Positions 53,012 through 62,380 of a stretch of DNA of 64,000 nt are shown one piece after another. Each line of letters starts with the position of its first letter. The first letter of the stretch is position 1. This DNA is from Bifidobacteriaceae bacterium. GTDB lineage: Bacteria; Actinomycetota; Actinomycetes; Actinomycetales; WQXJ01. A program made the translations under genes and the position numbers. Location of the stretch: contig JAISXH010000011.1 of NCBI GenBank assembly GCA_031270825.1, positions 94,724-158,723 on the forward strand, read 5' to 3'. A model generated the notes under the pieces. The model worked only from the letters and a program-made list of their open reading frames with translations. It did no database searches and was not told the origin of the DNA.

Positions 53012-54484
53012 TCAGTTGCTGGTCAGCTTCTCCCTGAGGGCCGCCAAGGCCTCGTCTGAGGCGAGCGTTCCCTCGCCCTCGGACAGGTCGGAGCGGTAAT
53101 TGGTGGCGCTGCCGTCTTCCACGGCCGCGTGCTGGTCGGCCGCGCGGGCCGTCTGGACCTGGGCCTTGTGGGCCTGCCAGCGCGCCAGCGCGTCGGCGTA
53201 AGCCTGCTCCCAGGCTTGGCGCTGGGTCTCGAAGCCGTCGATCCACTCGTTCGTCTCCGGGTCGAAGCCTTCGGGGTACTTGTAATTGCCGTCGTCGTCG
53301 TATTCAGCGGCCATACCGTAAAGGGCCGGATCGAACGTCGAATCATCGCCGTTCGGGTCGACCCCCTCATTGGCCTGCTTGAGGGACAGCGATATGCGGC
53401 GCCGTTCCAGGTCGACGTCGATGACCTTGACGAAGACCGTCTCCCCCACTTTGACGACCTGTTCGGGTTGCTCGACGTGGCGGACGGCCAACTCCGAAAT
53501 GTGCACCAGGCCTTCGATCCCGTCTTCGACGGACACAAAGGCGCCGAATGGCACCAATTTGGTGACCTTGCCGGGAACGACCTGGCCAATCGCGTGTGTG
53601 CGGGCGAACAATTGCCAGGGGTCTTCTTGGGTGGCTTTGAGCGAGAGCGAAACGCGCTCACGGTCCAATTCGACTGACAGCACTTCGACGGTGACCTCTT
53701 GGCCCACCTTGACTACCTCGTCCGGGTAGTCGATGTGCTTCCAAGACAGCTCCGAGACGTGGACCAGCCCGTCCACCCCGCCCAAGTCGACGAAAGCGCC
53801 GAAGTTGACGATTGAGGAGACCACGCCCGTGCGGACCTGGCCCTCCTTGAGTTGAGACAGGAAGGTTGAACGGACCTCGGACTGAGTCTGTTCCAGCCAC
53901 GAGCGGCGGGACAGCACCACGTTGTTGCGGGACTTGTCAAGCTCGATGATCTTGGCGTCGAGTTCTTGGCCGATGTAAGGCTGCAGGTCACGGACCCGGC
54001 GCATCTCGACCAGCGATGCCGGCAGGAAACCCCTCAGGCCGATGTCGACGATCAGGCCGCCCTTGACGACCTCGATGACGGTTCCGGTGACGATCCCGTC
54101 GGCTTCTTTGACCTTTTCGATGGCGCCCCAAGCGCGCTCATATTGAGCCCGCTTCTTGGACAGGATCAGTCGGCCTTCTTTGTCTTCCTTTTGGAGGACA
54201 AGGGCCTCGATCTTGTCGCCGACGGAGACGATCTGGGAGGGATCTATATCATGCTTGATGGAAAGCTCACGTGACGGAATAACGCCTTCCGTCTTGTAGC
54301 CAATGTCGAGGAGGACCTCGTCGCGATCCACCTTGACCACAGTTCCTTCAACGATGTCGCCATCATTGAAATACTTGATGGTGCCGTCGATGGCGGCTAG
54401 CAGATCTTCGCTGGTGCCGATGTCGTTGACGGCGACCTCGGGTGCCGGGGCTTCAGACACGGCGGCTGGTAAGGATGTTGTCAT
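53012..54484 (-). CDS. rpsA: 30S ribosomal protein S1
   Basis: A 490-residue RNA-binding ribosomal protein with four S1 OB-fold repeats, as is usual for actinobacteria. They begin near GDIVEGTVVKVDRDEVLLDIGYK, then ADGIVTGTVIEVVKGGLIVDIGL in pieces, EGQVRTGVVSSIVNFGAFVDLG, and GQVVPGKVTKLVPFGAFVSV. The C-terminal 110 residues are acidic and poorly ordered (DDSTFDPALYGMAAEYDDDG). It mediates translation initiation of structured mRNAs. About 237 bp of non-coding sequence upstream should contain its promoter. The adjacent gene in most actinobacteria, coaE, is displaced here by the fragment region. Confidence 0.96.
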   Translation of the reverse strand: MTTSLPAAVSEAPAPEVAVNDIGTSEDLLAAIDGTIKYFNDGDIVEGTVVKVDRDEVLLDIGYKTEGVIPSRELSIKHDIDPSQIVSVGDKIEALVLQKEDKEGRLILSKKRAQYERAWGAIEKVKEADGIVTGTVIEVVKGGLIVDIGLRGFLPASLVEMRRVRDLQPYIGQELDAKIIELDKSRNNVVLSRRSWLEQTQSEVRSTFLSQLKEGQVRTGVVSSIVNFGAFVDLGGVDGLVHVSELSWKHIDYPDEVVKVGQEVTVEVLSVELDRERVSLSLKATQEDPWQLFARTHAIGQVVPGKVTKLVPFGAFVSVEDGIEGLVHISELAVRHVEQPEQVVKVGETVFVKVIDVDLERRRISLSLKQANEGVDPNGDDSTFDPALYGMAAEYDDDGNYKYPEGFDPETNEWIDGFETQRQAWEQAYADALARWQAHKAQVQTARAADQHAAVEDGSATNYRSDLSEGEGTLASDEALAALREKLTSN

Positions 54485-54721
54485 AGAATGTGGGACTCGT
54501 TTTTTGGATAAATGTTCGGACAGGACACGCTGCCTAGACGGCCGACAGACCGCACAGATAGCGTGCCGAGTTTACCACCATCCACCAGCACCTGACACCA
54601 CCCCACGGTGGCCCGCCGCCGCCGCACGCCACGACCGCTAACACCGCAACGCCGGATAGTGACACCGGGCCACCTCATGCCGCTCCGCCTGCCGCTCCTC
54701 CGGGCGCGGGAGCTGGCGACG

Positions 54722-55303
54722 TCAGGCGGCTTCAACGCCGGTGTGCAGCGGCGGGAGACCCAATTCGGTCAGGAACCAGTAGACCTTGGTGGTGTCGTAA
54801 CCATGGTTGAGGGCGAAGATGATCGCGGCGTCGCGTTTGATCAGGGGATGTAACGACCCGGTGGCGGTCACGGCGAGCATCCGCTGAGCGGTCTTCAGGT
54901 CCAGCCCCATGGCGAAGGCGATCGCCAGATAGTAATCCCGCTTGCCGACCCGGGTCCCGTCCATGATCTGGTAGCCATAAGTGCGCGAGATGTTCGCCTC
55001 GCGGATCACATCGCTCCTGGCCAGACGCCGGGAACGGAACAGTTCGTCAAAGAAGTCGCGGATATCCGGGTCCAGGAAACCGGCCTCGTCGCCGCCGGGG
55101 AAGGCCGCGAAGTCCTCCTTCAGGCGGTTCATCATGGCTTCGGTGTCAAGTTCAGGAGGAATTCCACGGCCGCCGATGCCGCCCGGCCGACCACCAGCCC
55201 CCAGGTCGCCATTCGGTCCGGCGCCCGGGGAGCCCGCCGCGCCGGCTGTGGGCCTCGCAGCGCGCCCCGCTGCGAAGCCGCGCGCCCCCGGTCGATCTGT
55301 CAT
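54722..55303 (-). CDS. Putative XRE-like helix-turn-helix protein
   Basis: 193 residues from the ATG at 55,303 (AAGCGGAC before it). The first 55 or so residues are Gly/Ala/Pro/Arg-rich and disordered. The C-terminal part is helical: FFDELFRSRRLARSDVIREA, then NISRTYGYQIMDGTRVGKRDYYLAIAFAMG in pieces resembling a Cro-like HTH, followed by LKTAQRMLAVTATGSLHP and ALNHGYDTTKVYWFL. I know similar domains in small regulators of Gram-positive bacteria but not a named function. It is divergent to the glycosyltransferase gene with about 400 bp between. Confidence 0.7.
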   Translation of the reverse strand: MTDRPGARGFAAGRAARPTAGAAGSPGAGPNGDLGAGGRPGGIGGRGIPPELDTEAMMNRLKEDFAAFPGGDEAGFLDPDIRDFFDELFRSRRLARSDVIREANISRTYGYQIMDGTRVGKRDYYLAIAFAMGLDLKTAQRMLAVTATGSLHPLIKRDAAIIFALNHGYDTTKVYWFLTELGLPPLHTGVEAA

Positions 55304-55716
55304 GTCCGCTTCCCAGTTCCGAACGCCGGTTGAGCCCGGCCAACCACAACCATAGCGGTCCTCACTCCCTCTAAGCGGGTCCGTCATCGTCCAACGTCAT
55401 TTCCCAACATCTTTACGGGCGCCCGCGCCCACCCCCTGTCGGCACCCCGCCGGCGAAACCATCCGAACGGGCGCGGAAGCTGCCTGCGCCCGCAGCGGCA
55501 CCATCCGAACGGGCGCGGAAACTGTCTCAACCCGGCGCCGACTCCAGCGCGATAGGCGCCGAAACTGTCTGCACCGAGCAGACCATCGCCGGCGGCGCCG
55601 TCGCCAGACTCGTCTTGGTGGCGCCAACACTCTAGGACGGGGGTCCGCCCGAGGGGCCGGTCTTTTGGGGGCGTCAAAGGCGACGATGAAGACGACAAAG
55701 CGGGAGGAATCGACTG
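55304..55716. other. Intergenic region with short tandem repeats
   Basis: 413 bp between divergent starts, containing the degenerate 42-43-bp repeats at 55,458-55,575. The ribosome-binding site of the following gene is GGGAGG (about 55,700). No promoter consensus was recognised. Confidence 0.45.
55458..55575. repeat. Degenerate 42-bp tandem repeat
   Basis: ACCATCCGAACGGGCGCGGA begins at 55,458 and again at 55,500, followed each time by a variant of AACTGTCTC. A third, weaker unit has GGCGCCGAAACTGTC at 55,555-55,569. That same 15-mer occurs at 50,605-50,619 in the end of xylR, so the motif is not confined to this place. Confidence 0.6.
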
Positions 55717-57831
55717 ATGGCCACAGGAAGGCTGGCCGAATTCAAGCAGTCTTTACCGGGGCGTGGCGCCCTGCGGCGGCTTTACGAGCTTCGGCCGACG
55801 GATGTGGGCTTGTCGGTCGTCAAGACCGCGACTTTCGTGGTGACGATGTCCTTGGCGGCGCTGCCGGCCGCCTTGGGCTGGCGGATCGGCGTGAAGGGCT
55901 GGGGCGTCAGCTTCCTGACCGTCTTCTTGTCGATGATCGCGGGGCTGGTGTTGTATTTCACGGCCGGTTGCGCCCTGCAGCGGGCGGTTGTTCCGAACTA
56001 CCGCAGCCGTCTGAAGCTAGGCCAGGCGGGACACGCCGGCGAGGTCATTCTGATGGCGATCGCTTGCGATGTGGGCGCGCACTTGGGCGTGCTCATCTCC
56101 CAGGGCCTGAGCCAATTGCGGCTGGCGTTGATAGTGATCTCAGCGGTGTTCTTCATCTATCCGATCTATTTCCTGGTCACCACACTGTGGACGTTGCAGC
56201 CCGAGGTCCGTTCGGTGCTCAGCGGCGCCCGGCCGCTCAACGCGACCTACTTCGCCAACGCCCGGCGCCCGGGCCGTTGGTCCGAATACCTCCCGGTCAC
56301 GGTCTCCATGGCCATCTACACCGAATCCAATCAGGTCATCTTCGAGGCGATCCGCGACTGCCAGCGGGCCGTCGCCGAATATCAAAGGGTCACTAATCAG
56401 AGCGCCAACCTGCTGATCTCGGACGATGGACTGGCCAAGTTCATCGGACAGCCGCTGACGGCCGCCGCTCTGGCCACGGCCACCGGCCCGGCGGCCGAAC
56501 GGCTAGAGTTCTATCGCCAGAATCAGCTCGCCTTCGTGGCCCGTCCGGCCAGCGGGCGGCGGGGCAAGTTCAAGAAGGCCGGCAACCTCAACTTCACCTA
56601 CGGCCTGGCCCGGCACCTGGCTCAGGGGATCGACCTGGACCGGTTGACCGGACCGGGCGGCGCCTATGAGGGCGCTTGGGCAGAAGGCCGGATCGTGGTC
56701 CACGACCTGATCTGCCTCCTTGACAAGGACAGCGGCATGGCCCCGGGCGTGCTGACCGCCACCACGCCAGAGTTCGCCGCTGATCCGGAACTGGCTTTCA
56801 CCCAACACGTCTCGCGGGCATCGAATCCGGACCAGAACTATTTCACCTGGCTGCAGGCCCGGTTCACCAGCGCTATCTACGGCATCGCGCTCCCCGCCAA
56901 GGCCCTTCAAGGCTTGCAGGTCCACATCATGGGTCACAGCGCCTTCCTCAGGCGGTCCTTCCTAGAGGTGACCGGCGACTGGCCAGAAGACCGGGTCTCG
57001 GAGGACTACGCCAAAGCGCTGGAGGCCTACCAGGCGGGCTGGCACGGCAAGTACATCGCCTATCCCGGTCTGGAGTTCACCGAGCAGGTGACCGCCAGCT
57101 TCTCCGAAGAGACCGACAAGCAGCAGCGCTACTGCTATGGCATGGCCGAACTGAGGCAGGAGCACCGCCCTCATCTGCCCTGGCCAATGCGCGCGGACTT
57201 GGCGATCCACCATTTCTCCTATGTCAACTTGGCGGCCTCCCTGCCGGTGGTGTTGGCGCTGCTGGTCACCCACCAGATCTACTACCTGTTTGCCGGGATG
57301 CTGGTCAACGCCCTGATCTTCTTGGTCCTGCCGGTCATCCAGGGCTGCCTGTTGAGCACGGTCCTGGGTCTTGACGGCCTGCTCGACGCAATTCGCTTCT
57401 TCGCCCTCAACGGCTTGTCGTTCGTGGGCCATTCTTATTCGATGCTGACCGGCCACTGGCTCTTCCTGGCCGACAACTATCGCGGCACCTACGAGCCCTT
57501 CCCGGCCACCAGCGTCGACCAGGTGGAACACAGCGTTGCGGTGGGGTGGTCGCTGCTGAAGGGCTACGCCCGCAAGAACGCTCCAGCCGTGATGGCCTAT
57601 GTCGTCATCGCGCTTGGTTGCGTGTCGGTGCTGCAGGATCAACCGCCGCACATAGTGCGCCCCTTCGTGGTCGCCTTCGTGATCGGCCACGCTCTGGCGC
57701 CGGTCCTGTTGACCCCGCAGCTTTTCGCCTGGGCCCCCTATGTTCTAGTCAAGTGGCGGGGGCTGGTGTTGGCGGGGTCTGGGCGCAACCGGCTATCCGC
57801 TGCCCGCCACATCGCCAAGACGGGTAGGTAA
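55717..57831 (+). CDS. Membrane glycosyltransferase of the GT2/cellulose-synthase-like group
   Basis: 704 residues with several N-terminal membrane segments (about 30-170), a cytosolic GT-A domain and C-terminal membrane segments (about 510-685). The catalytic part begins TVSMAIYTESNQVIFEAI (about 194). The D-D-D-Q/R-x-x-R-W pattern can be partly followed: NLLISDDGL, LICLLDKDSG (DxD-like), SEDYAKALEAY and QQRYCYGM in place of QxxRW. GHSAFLRRSFLEV is the acceptor-site motif seen in processive GT2 enzymes. The polymer or glycolipid made is unknown; no companion synthase subunits are near. The HTH gene on the other strand may regulate it. Confidence 0.85.
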   Translation: MATGRLAEFKQSLPGRGALRRLYELRPTDVGLSVVKTATFVVTMSLAALPAALGWRIGVKGWGVSFLTVFLSMIAGLVLYFTAGCALQRAVVPNYRSRLKLGQAGHAGEVILMAIACDVGAHLGVLISQGLSQLRLALIVISAVFFIYPIYFLVTTLWTLQPEVRSVLSGARPLNATYFANARRPGRWSEYLPVTVSMAIYTESNQVIFEAIRDCQRAVAEYQRVTNQSANLLISDDGLAKFIGQPLTAAALATATGPAAERLEFYRQNQLAFVARPASGRRGKFKKAGNLNFTYGLARHLAQGIDLDRLTGPGGAYEGAWAEGRIVVHDLICLLDKDSGMAPGVLTATTPEFAADPELAFTQHVSRASNPDQNYFTWLQARFTSAIYGIALPAKALQGLQVHIMGHSAFLRRSFLEVTGDWPEDRVSEDYAKALEAYQAGWHGKYIAYPGLEFTEQVTASFSEETDKQQRYCYGMAELRQEHRPHLPWPMRADLAIHHFSYVNLAASLPVVLALLVTHQIYYLFAGMLVNALIFLVLPVIQGCLLSTVLGLDGLLDAIRFFALNGLSFVGHSYSMLTGHWLFLADNYRGTYEPFPATSVDQVEHSVAVGWSLLKGYARKNAPAVMAYVVIALGCVSVLQDQPPHIVRPFVVAFVIGHALAPVLLTPQLFAWAPYVLVKWRGLVLAGSGRNRLSAARHIAKTGR

Positions 57832-57969
57832 GCCACCCGTGTTCCCGCCTCGACGTCTGATCCGATGCCGACCACAAACCCTTTCACGCTAAACGCCGAG
57901 CTGCGCCATCTACCCTTTGGCCGGAAAGCCGAATCATGCGGTAAGTGCAGGAGGCGCACAGGTAACGGC

Positions 57970-59085
57970 TCAGCGCCCCCTGATGGCGTCGAATGGCTTC
58001 ACCATCGTCGCCAAAGCCAGCACGGCCAGGGGCGCCAACGCCAGCAACGCCGCTGCCCGCAGGCAATCCCATGCGGCGAGCTCCAAGGTCAGACCCTCCA
58101 GGCGCCCGGCCATGACGACGGCCGCAGCCATCACGCCGGCGCAGAACGGCGCCAACACCGTGAATGCCCAGTCCGTGACGACCATCACCGCCAACCGACC
58201 GCCACGCAGTCCCAACAGCCCGTAAAGCCCCAAGTCGGCGCGCCGCCCTAGCCACAGCACCGCCTGGAATACCCCCGTGGCCCCGACCACCGCGAGCGGC
58301 GCCCAGTAAGACAACCGGCGGTCCAGCCGGTCGGCGGGCCCCGAGCCGGGCGCCGCGGCGAGCACCGCCGGTGCCACCAACACCCGCGTTGGTTCGTCGA
58401 ACCACCCGACAAGCAATTCCTCCACGCTGGCGCGGGCGCCCGGGGCAGCTTCGACCCAACACTGCGTCAAGCGATTGACTGGAGCCACGGGCACCACCAT
58501 GGAGTTCCCCAACTCGCCTATGCGAGCCGCGCCTGGAGCCGAAACCACCTCGGCCAGATCCTGCGACCCGTCGCGCGCCACGTAGGCCACGCTGCCAGAG
58601 TCGAAGACACCCAATTTGTCCGCGACGCGCGCGCCAACCACAGGTGCGCCGACGGATCGATCCAAGTCCGGCCACACCAGCGCGGCATACCCCGGACTCG
58701 CACGCATTAGATCGAAGCTGACACCGGGATCGACCTTGGCCGTCACCCGTTCCGAGCTGACCAGCCCGCCTGCCCCTATGACCCCAGGCCGGCCCAGCAG
58801 GGAATCGCACCGCGCCGCATCTATTCCCCCACCATCCACTCGCTGGGCCACAAACATGTTCGCCCCCGCAGCCGTCAACGCGTCGTAGTCGGTCACTATC
58901 TGGCCGACCTCAAGCGTCGTTCCAGCCACCAGCAGCGCCCCGAGCAGAGCCTGGACTCCGAAGCACACCACGGCCCGGACCGGGCTGGCCGCCAGGTTCG
59001 CCAGCGCTTCCCGTGCCGCCAGGCGGTACGGGAATCTGGCATCGCCGCCTCCGCTAGCTGGTTTAGCCATCAAGTCATCAACCAT
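57970..59085 (-). CDS. ABC transporter permease-like membrane protein
   Basis: 371 residues with an N-terminal membrane segment (about 37-57), a large extracytoplasmic domain (about 60-270), and three membrane segments near the C-terminus. This is the FtsX/MacB layout with one half only. Its start overlaps the end of the ATPase gene by 8 bp (ATG 59,070 is an alternative). With the ATPase and the membrane-fusion-like protein it should form a tripartite export or extraction complex. It is the last gene of the right-end locus and faces the glycosyltransferase gene. Confidence 0.8.
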   Translation of the reverse strand: MVDDLMAKPASGGGDARFPYRLAAREALANLAASPVRAVVCFGVQALLGALLVAGTTLEVGQIVTDYDALTAAGANMFVAQRVDGGGIDAARCDSLLGRPGVIGAGGLVSSERVTAKVDPGVSFDLMRASPGYAALVWPDLDRSVGAPVVGARVADKLGVFDSGSVAYVARDGSQDLAEVVSAPGAARIGELGNSMVVPVAPVNRLTQCWVEAAPGARASVEELLVGWFDEPTRVLVAPAVLAAAPGSGPADRLDRRLSYWAPLAVVGATGVFQAVLWLGRRADLGLYGLLGLRGGRLAVMVVTDWAFTVLAPFCAGVMAAAVVMAGRLEGLTLELAAWDCLRAAALLALAPLAVLALATMVKPFDAIRGR

Positions 59086-59704
59086 CGGCCATCAGTTTGC
59101 CGCCCTCCAGCCGATAGGTCACATCGGCTCTGGAGGCGACGTAGGGGTCATGGGTGGCGACCAGCACCAAAGCGCCGTGCTCCGCCGCTCGCGCCAACCC
59201 GTCACAGACTTCCGTTCGCGAGCGTGGGTCCAAAGAGGCCGTGGGCTCGTCCGCCAAGATCAATCCCGGCCGCGAGGCCAGTGCCCGCGCTACGGCCACT
59301 CGCTGGCGCTCCCCACCGGAGAGTTTGTACACGCGCTGGGCCGCCAACTCCTCGATTCCGAGATCTCCAATTGCGGTCAAGGCGCGATCAGCGGCATCGC
59401 CTGGCGATAGGCCGCGAGCAGCCGGACCCAATACCACGTTGTCGAAAGCTGTGCGCCGGTTCAGCAAGGGCGACGACTGCACTATCCACTCCCAACCCCC
59501 GGCGCCCCCCGGCACGCCATCCGTCACCACGGTGCCCGAACTGGTCCGCACCGCCCCGGCGATCACGCCAAGCAGGGTCGTCTTACCAGACCCGGACGGC
59601 CCCATCACCGCGAATATCCCCGGGCTGGCGAAGCTGACGCTCAAGTCCGACAGGACCATCCGCTGACCGAATGTCACGGTGCAGGCCCTGACTTCGATCA
59701 GCAC
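59078..59704 (-). CDS. ABC transporter ATP-binding protein
   Basis: LolD/MacB-type ATPase of 208 residues from a GTG overlapping the previous stop by 7 bp. Walker A is MGPSGSGKTTLL, the Q-loop WIVQSSPLLNRRTAFDNV, the signature KLSGGERQRVAVARALA, Walker B LILADEPTASLD and the H-loop ATHDPYV; all are intact. The extension of the frame to 59,845 overlaps the fusion-protein gene in another frame and is a shadow. Confidence 0.92.
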   Translation of the reverse strand: MLIEVRACTVTFGQRMVLSDLSVSFASPGIFAVMGPSGSGKTTLLGVIAGAVRTSSGTVVTDGVPGGAGGWEWIVQSSPLLNRRTAFDNVVLGPAARGLSPGDAADRALTAIGDLGIEELAAQRVYKLSGGERQRVAVARALASRPGLILADEPTASLDPRSRTEVCDGLARAAEHGALVLVATHDPYVASRADVTYRLEGGKLMADG

Positions 59705-60831
59705 CGGCGGTCCCGCGCGGCTGGTGCGACCCGAATCTGGTCGCCCGCCTTTAGCTGTCCTTTGATGATCGAACTCCCAATCTCGCTGCCCAGGATTTCC
59801 ACTGGAACGGGTTCTAAGGTGTCGCCATTCACCCGGAGCACACATACGGACCCATCCGGTTCTGTGACCACGGATGCGGCCGCCACCATCAGTTCGTCGG
59901 CGCCGGCCGGCCGCTCGAGCGCGCCTTCGGCCGCCGCCGAGCCGGGCTCGACCAGATCGCCCAAGGTGGCCAAAGCCTCGGGCGCGACCTCGGCGCGGCT
60001 CTCGGCCAGCGCGATCTCGACTCCTCGCACCTGGAGCCTTTCCTCCGCCCCGGCCACGGTGCCGTCAACCTCGGACGAGTCGGGGCCGACCACCGCGCCC
60101 GTCTCATCGGATCCGCCGCTATATGCAGTGAGTTCCTCCCCGGCGACGGACTCTAGCGATTCCGCCGGCGCCAGCATCGCGCCGGTCAAGACCGGTCCAG
60201 TCTCCGCGATGACAGTGCCCGCTGCTGGCGCCGGGGTCCCCACCGCCAGGTCGACCGTCTGCGGGCGGTAAGCCTCTTCCGGCAGGAAGACCAACCATCC
60301 CGGATCGAACGCGGCGCCTTTGTCACTGGCCGCGCCGGTCTTCGCCGACAGATCAGCCACTGCCGCCCTGGTCGCATTACCGTAGACCCCGTTGTCCCGG
60401 GCCAAATCGTATCCGAACAAGGTCAGGCACTCATGTAACGTGGCGACATCCTGCCCTTTGTCGCCGGATCCCATCGGACCGGCCAACGGATAGCTAGAGG
60501 CACAGGCCAGGCGGTCCACACCGGCGACTTTCGCCACCACATCACCCGATGACACCGTCTTGTCTGGGGCCAGACTCACCGCCTGCACCACGCCGGCCCA
60601 TTCCGGCGCCGCAAGTCCGCCTGGCACACGCCAGGCGAGCAGCAGGCCGACTTCACGCGTCGTGGAACCGGTGTTTAGCCTCACCACGTCGTCCACCGCG
60701 ACCGGGGCCTCGAGGGACTCGTCGTTGGCCCGCTCAGTCAAGAACCAATAGGCTCCCAGCGGCGCCGCTACCCACATCAAGACGCCCAACCAGGCAAGAG
60801 CCAGCCGCACCGGGCGTCTCTTCCGTAACAC
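59698..60831 (-). CDS. Membrane-fusion/peptidoglycan-binding-like protein of the ABC system
   Basis: 377 residues from the GTG at 60,831 (site GAGGAGG, spacer of 6); the TTG at 60,837 has no spacing. A signal anchor (about 9-30) is followed by an extracytoplasmic HlyD-like protein with a putative PG-binding-1 module (GDKGQDVATLHECLTLFGYD and NGVYGNATRAAVADLSAKTG, about 122-167). Beta-rich segments and an Ala/Glu-rich helical part follow (about 260-310). Such proteins couple ABC exporters to the cell wall in actinobacteria. A 5' copy of this gene (about 41 codons) is found at 62,154-62,276 as a duplication remnant. Confidence 0.88.
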   Translation of the reverse strand: MLRKRRPVRLALAWLGVLMWVAAPLGAYWFLTERANDESLEAPVAVDDVVRLNTGSTTREVGLLLAWRVPGGLAAPEWAGVVQAVSLAPDKTVSSGDVVAKVAGVDRLACASSYPLAGPMGSGDKGQDVATLHECLTLFGYDLARDNGVYGNATRAAVADLSAKTGAASDKGAAFDPGWLVFLPEEAYRPQTVDLAVGTPAPAAGTVIAETGPVLTGAMLAPAESLESVAGEELTAYSGGSDETGAVVGPDSSEVDGTVAGAEERLQVRGVEIALAESRAEVAPEALATLGDLVEPGSAAAEGALERPAGADELMVAAASVVTEPDGSVCVLRVNGDTLEPVPVEILGSEIGSSIIKGQLKAGDQIRVAPAARDRRC

Positions 60832-60942
60832 GTGCAACCTCCTCGGCAGCTAGGCAACTAGGGATGTGGACAGACGCAGCTCGCTTCGCCACGACCAACG
60901 AGCAACCCTACAACCATTGTCTTAGGTCAAGCCCGGTCTCAG

Positions 60943-61644
60943 TCACCAGCCGATGGAGCCACCTATAATGTCCCTGTCCCCATATAGATCAGCCATCGCT
61001 TCGCGCATGCAATGGAGCACCGCGTCGTCCCGGCCAGAACCAGTGGGATCGGCGATGGCGGCCTCGCCCACAAAATCACGCACGGACTTCTCCTCGCCCG
61101 AGGTCTCATAGCCCCTGTCCGCCAAACACTCCCTGGTCGCCGTCTTCAACGGAGGGTCCATCTGCGGCGGATGGGAGTTCGCGTAATCAAATTTCAAATC
61201 GAGAAAATACCGTTGCTCACATTCAGTGATGAAGTTGTTATCATCATCGCTGATCGGCGTCTCGCTACCGCCGGGAACGCCCATCATGAACTCGAGCGAA
61301 AGCCCGTCGACGGGGCTAATGTACGGGCCGGCTGTAATGTCGAAGCCTCGTTCAGCGATGCAACCGCGCAGCAAATCGAACCCGTCCTGGAATTCCTCGG
61401 CCGTGATCACTCCATCCTTCATCATGGCCGCCTGCTCGACGTATCCTTTGGCCTCCAAAGCTTTGGCGTCCGCCTTGATCTGCCCCGGCGAGACCTCGCT
61501 CGATCCGCCACCGCCACAACCAGCCACCAGGAGGGACACGCCCAACAAAGCGGCGGCGCACCGGCCGAGCCGTGCCCGCCCGCCCATTCGGGCGCCCGAC
61601 CGCGTCGCGTCGCCAGGCGCCCGATGGCTCCAAGTCAATTCCAC
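60943..61644 (-). CDS. Four-cysteine lipoprotein, copy 1
   Basis: 233 residues from a GTG at 61,644 that overlaps the end of the secreted-protein gene by 10 bp. Twin basic residues and a hydrophobic core end in the lipobox LVAGC, followed by GGGGSS. The mature part is acidic and mostly helical, with four conserved Cys in CIAERGF, ECEQRYF, ECLADRGY and HCMREAM. The repeated Cys-x-x-x-x-G/aromatic pattern suggests two disulfide-linked repeats. Copies 2 and 3 share most residues. I do not recognise a named family; an immunity, sensor or substrate-handling role with the ABC system is inference. Confidence 0.85.
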   Translation of the reverse strand: MELTWSHRAPGDATRSGARMGGRARLGRCAAALLGVSLLVAGCGGGGSSEVSPGQIKADAKALEAKGYVEQAAMMKDGVITAEEFQDGFDLLRGCIAERGFDITAGPYISPVDGLSLEFMMGVPGGSETPISDDDNNFITECEQRYFLDLKFDYANSHPPQMDPPLKTATRECLADRGYETSGEEKSVRDFVGEAAIADPTGSGRDDAVLHCMREAMADLYGDRDIIGGSIGW

Positions 61645-62057
61645 GTAGTCTGCCACGCGCTGCCGCCATATGCATGCTTGCCATAGACCTGATTGGTCGG
61701 CTTTAGCGGAAGTAGTGGGGTCTCGACGCGGTCGACATGTTCGTATGTAGCCGAGCGCCCGATGACCAAACCAGTCACCTGGACTTTCACCTTCGGTCTG
61801 TTCAGGATGCAGGAGCCACTGATCTGATCCGTCCACGCGTACCCCTGGCTGGCACCCCAAGCTACTCGGCCGGTTACGGTGCCCGTGCTGCATACGCCGC
61901 CGGGGTAAAGGGCCCACGTGCCGTTCCCAGCGGCCTGCGCCGGGACCGCAAGGCCAAGGACCGCTACTGTGGACGCCGCCAGCGCTGCCACCAGCCGCCG
62001 CCTACGTCCCTTCTTGGCGCCCTCTCGCTGCCGTGAATCATTATCCACTTTGAACAA
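61635..62057 (-). CDS. Small secreted protein of the ABC locus
   Basis: 140 residues from a TTG at 62,057 with a very good site (AAGGAGG, spacer of 6). A basic n-region (KKGRRRR), a hydrophobic core and a signal peptidase I site (VPAQA, cleavage about 42/43) give a mature protein of about 98 residues. That part begins AGNGTWALYPGGVC, has two Cys (a possible disulfide) and ends in GGSAWQTTWN, rich in Gly, Trp and Tyr. The size, secretion and ABC context resemble bacteriocin-like proteins such as the lactococcin 972 group, but the sequence similarity I can see is weak. It is translationally coupled to lipoprotein copy 1. Confidence 0.8.
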   Translation of the reverse strand: MFKVDNDSRQREGAKKGRRRRLVAALAASTVAVLGLAVPAQAAGNGTWALYPGGVCSTGTVTGRVAWGASQGYAWTDQISGSCILNRPKVKVQVTGLVIGRSATYEHVDRVETPLLPLKPTNQVYGKHAYGGSAWQTTWN

Positions 62058-62153
62058 AATAAGCCTCCTTCTTGAAATCGATCGCCTTGACGGCTTTCAG
62101 TGTGCCTGCGCACGATTCAACTGTAGCCTACTCAGGGTCTATTCCCATAACGC

Positions 62154-62276
62154 CTCGGGGGACTCGTCGTTCGCCCGCTCGGTCAGGAACCAATAGGCTC
62201 CCAGTGGCGCCGCTACCCACATCAAGACGCCCAACCACGCAAGAGCCAGCCGCACCGGGCGTCTCTTCCGTAACAC
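62154..62276 (-). pseudogene. 5' stub of a duplicated membrane-fusion protein gene
   Basis: The first 41 codons of the gene at 59,698-60,831 recur here with few changes, including its ribosome-binding site and upstream region, then break off at the junction near 62,154. There the sequence joins the promoter-side sequence of the secreted-protein gene. It marks one edge of the duplication. Confidence 0.85.
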
Positions 62277-62380
62277 GTGCAACCTCCTCGGCAGCTAGGC
62301 GACCAGGGATGTGAACAGGCGTAGCCCACCTCCCCACGAGCAACCCTACAGCCATTGTCTTAGGCGAAGCCCGGTCTCAA

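Noticed and set aside
61635..62057. Firm assignment of the secreted protein to the lactococcin 972 family
   Set aside because: Only GTW near the mature N-terminus and the general size agree; the Cys pattern and C-terminus do not clearly match.
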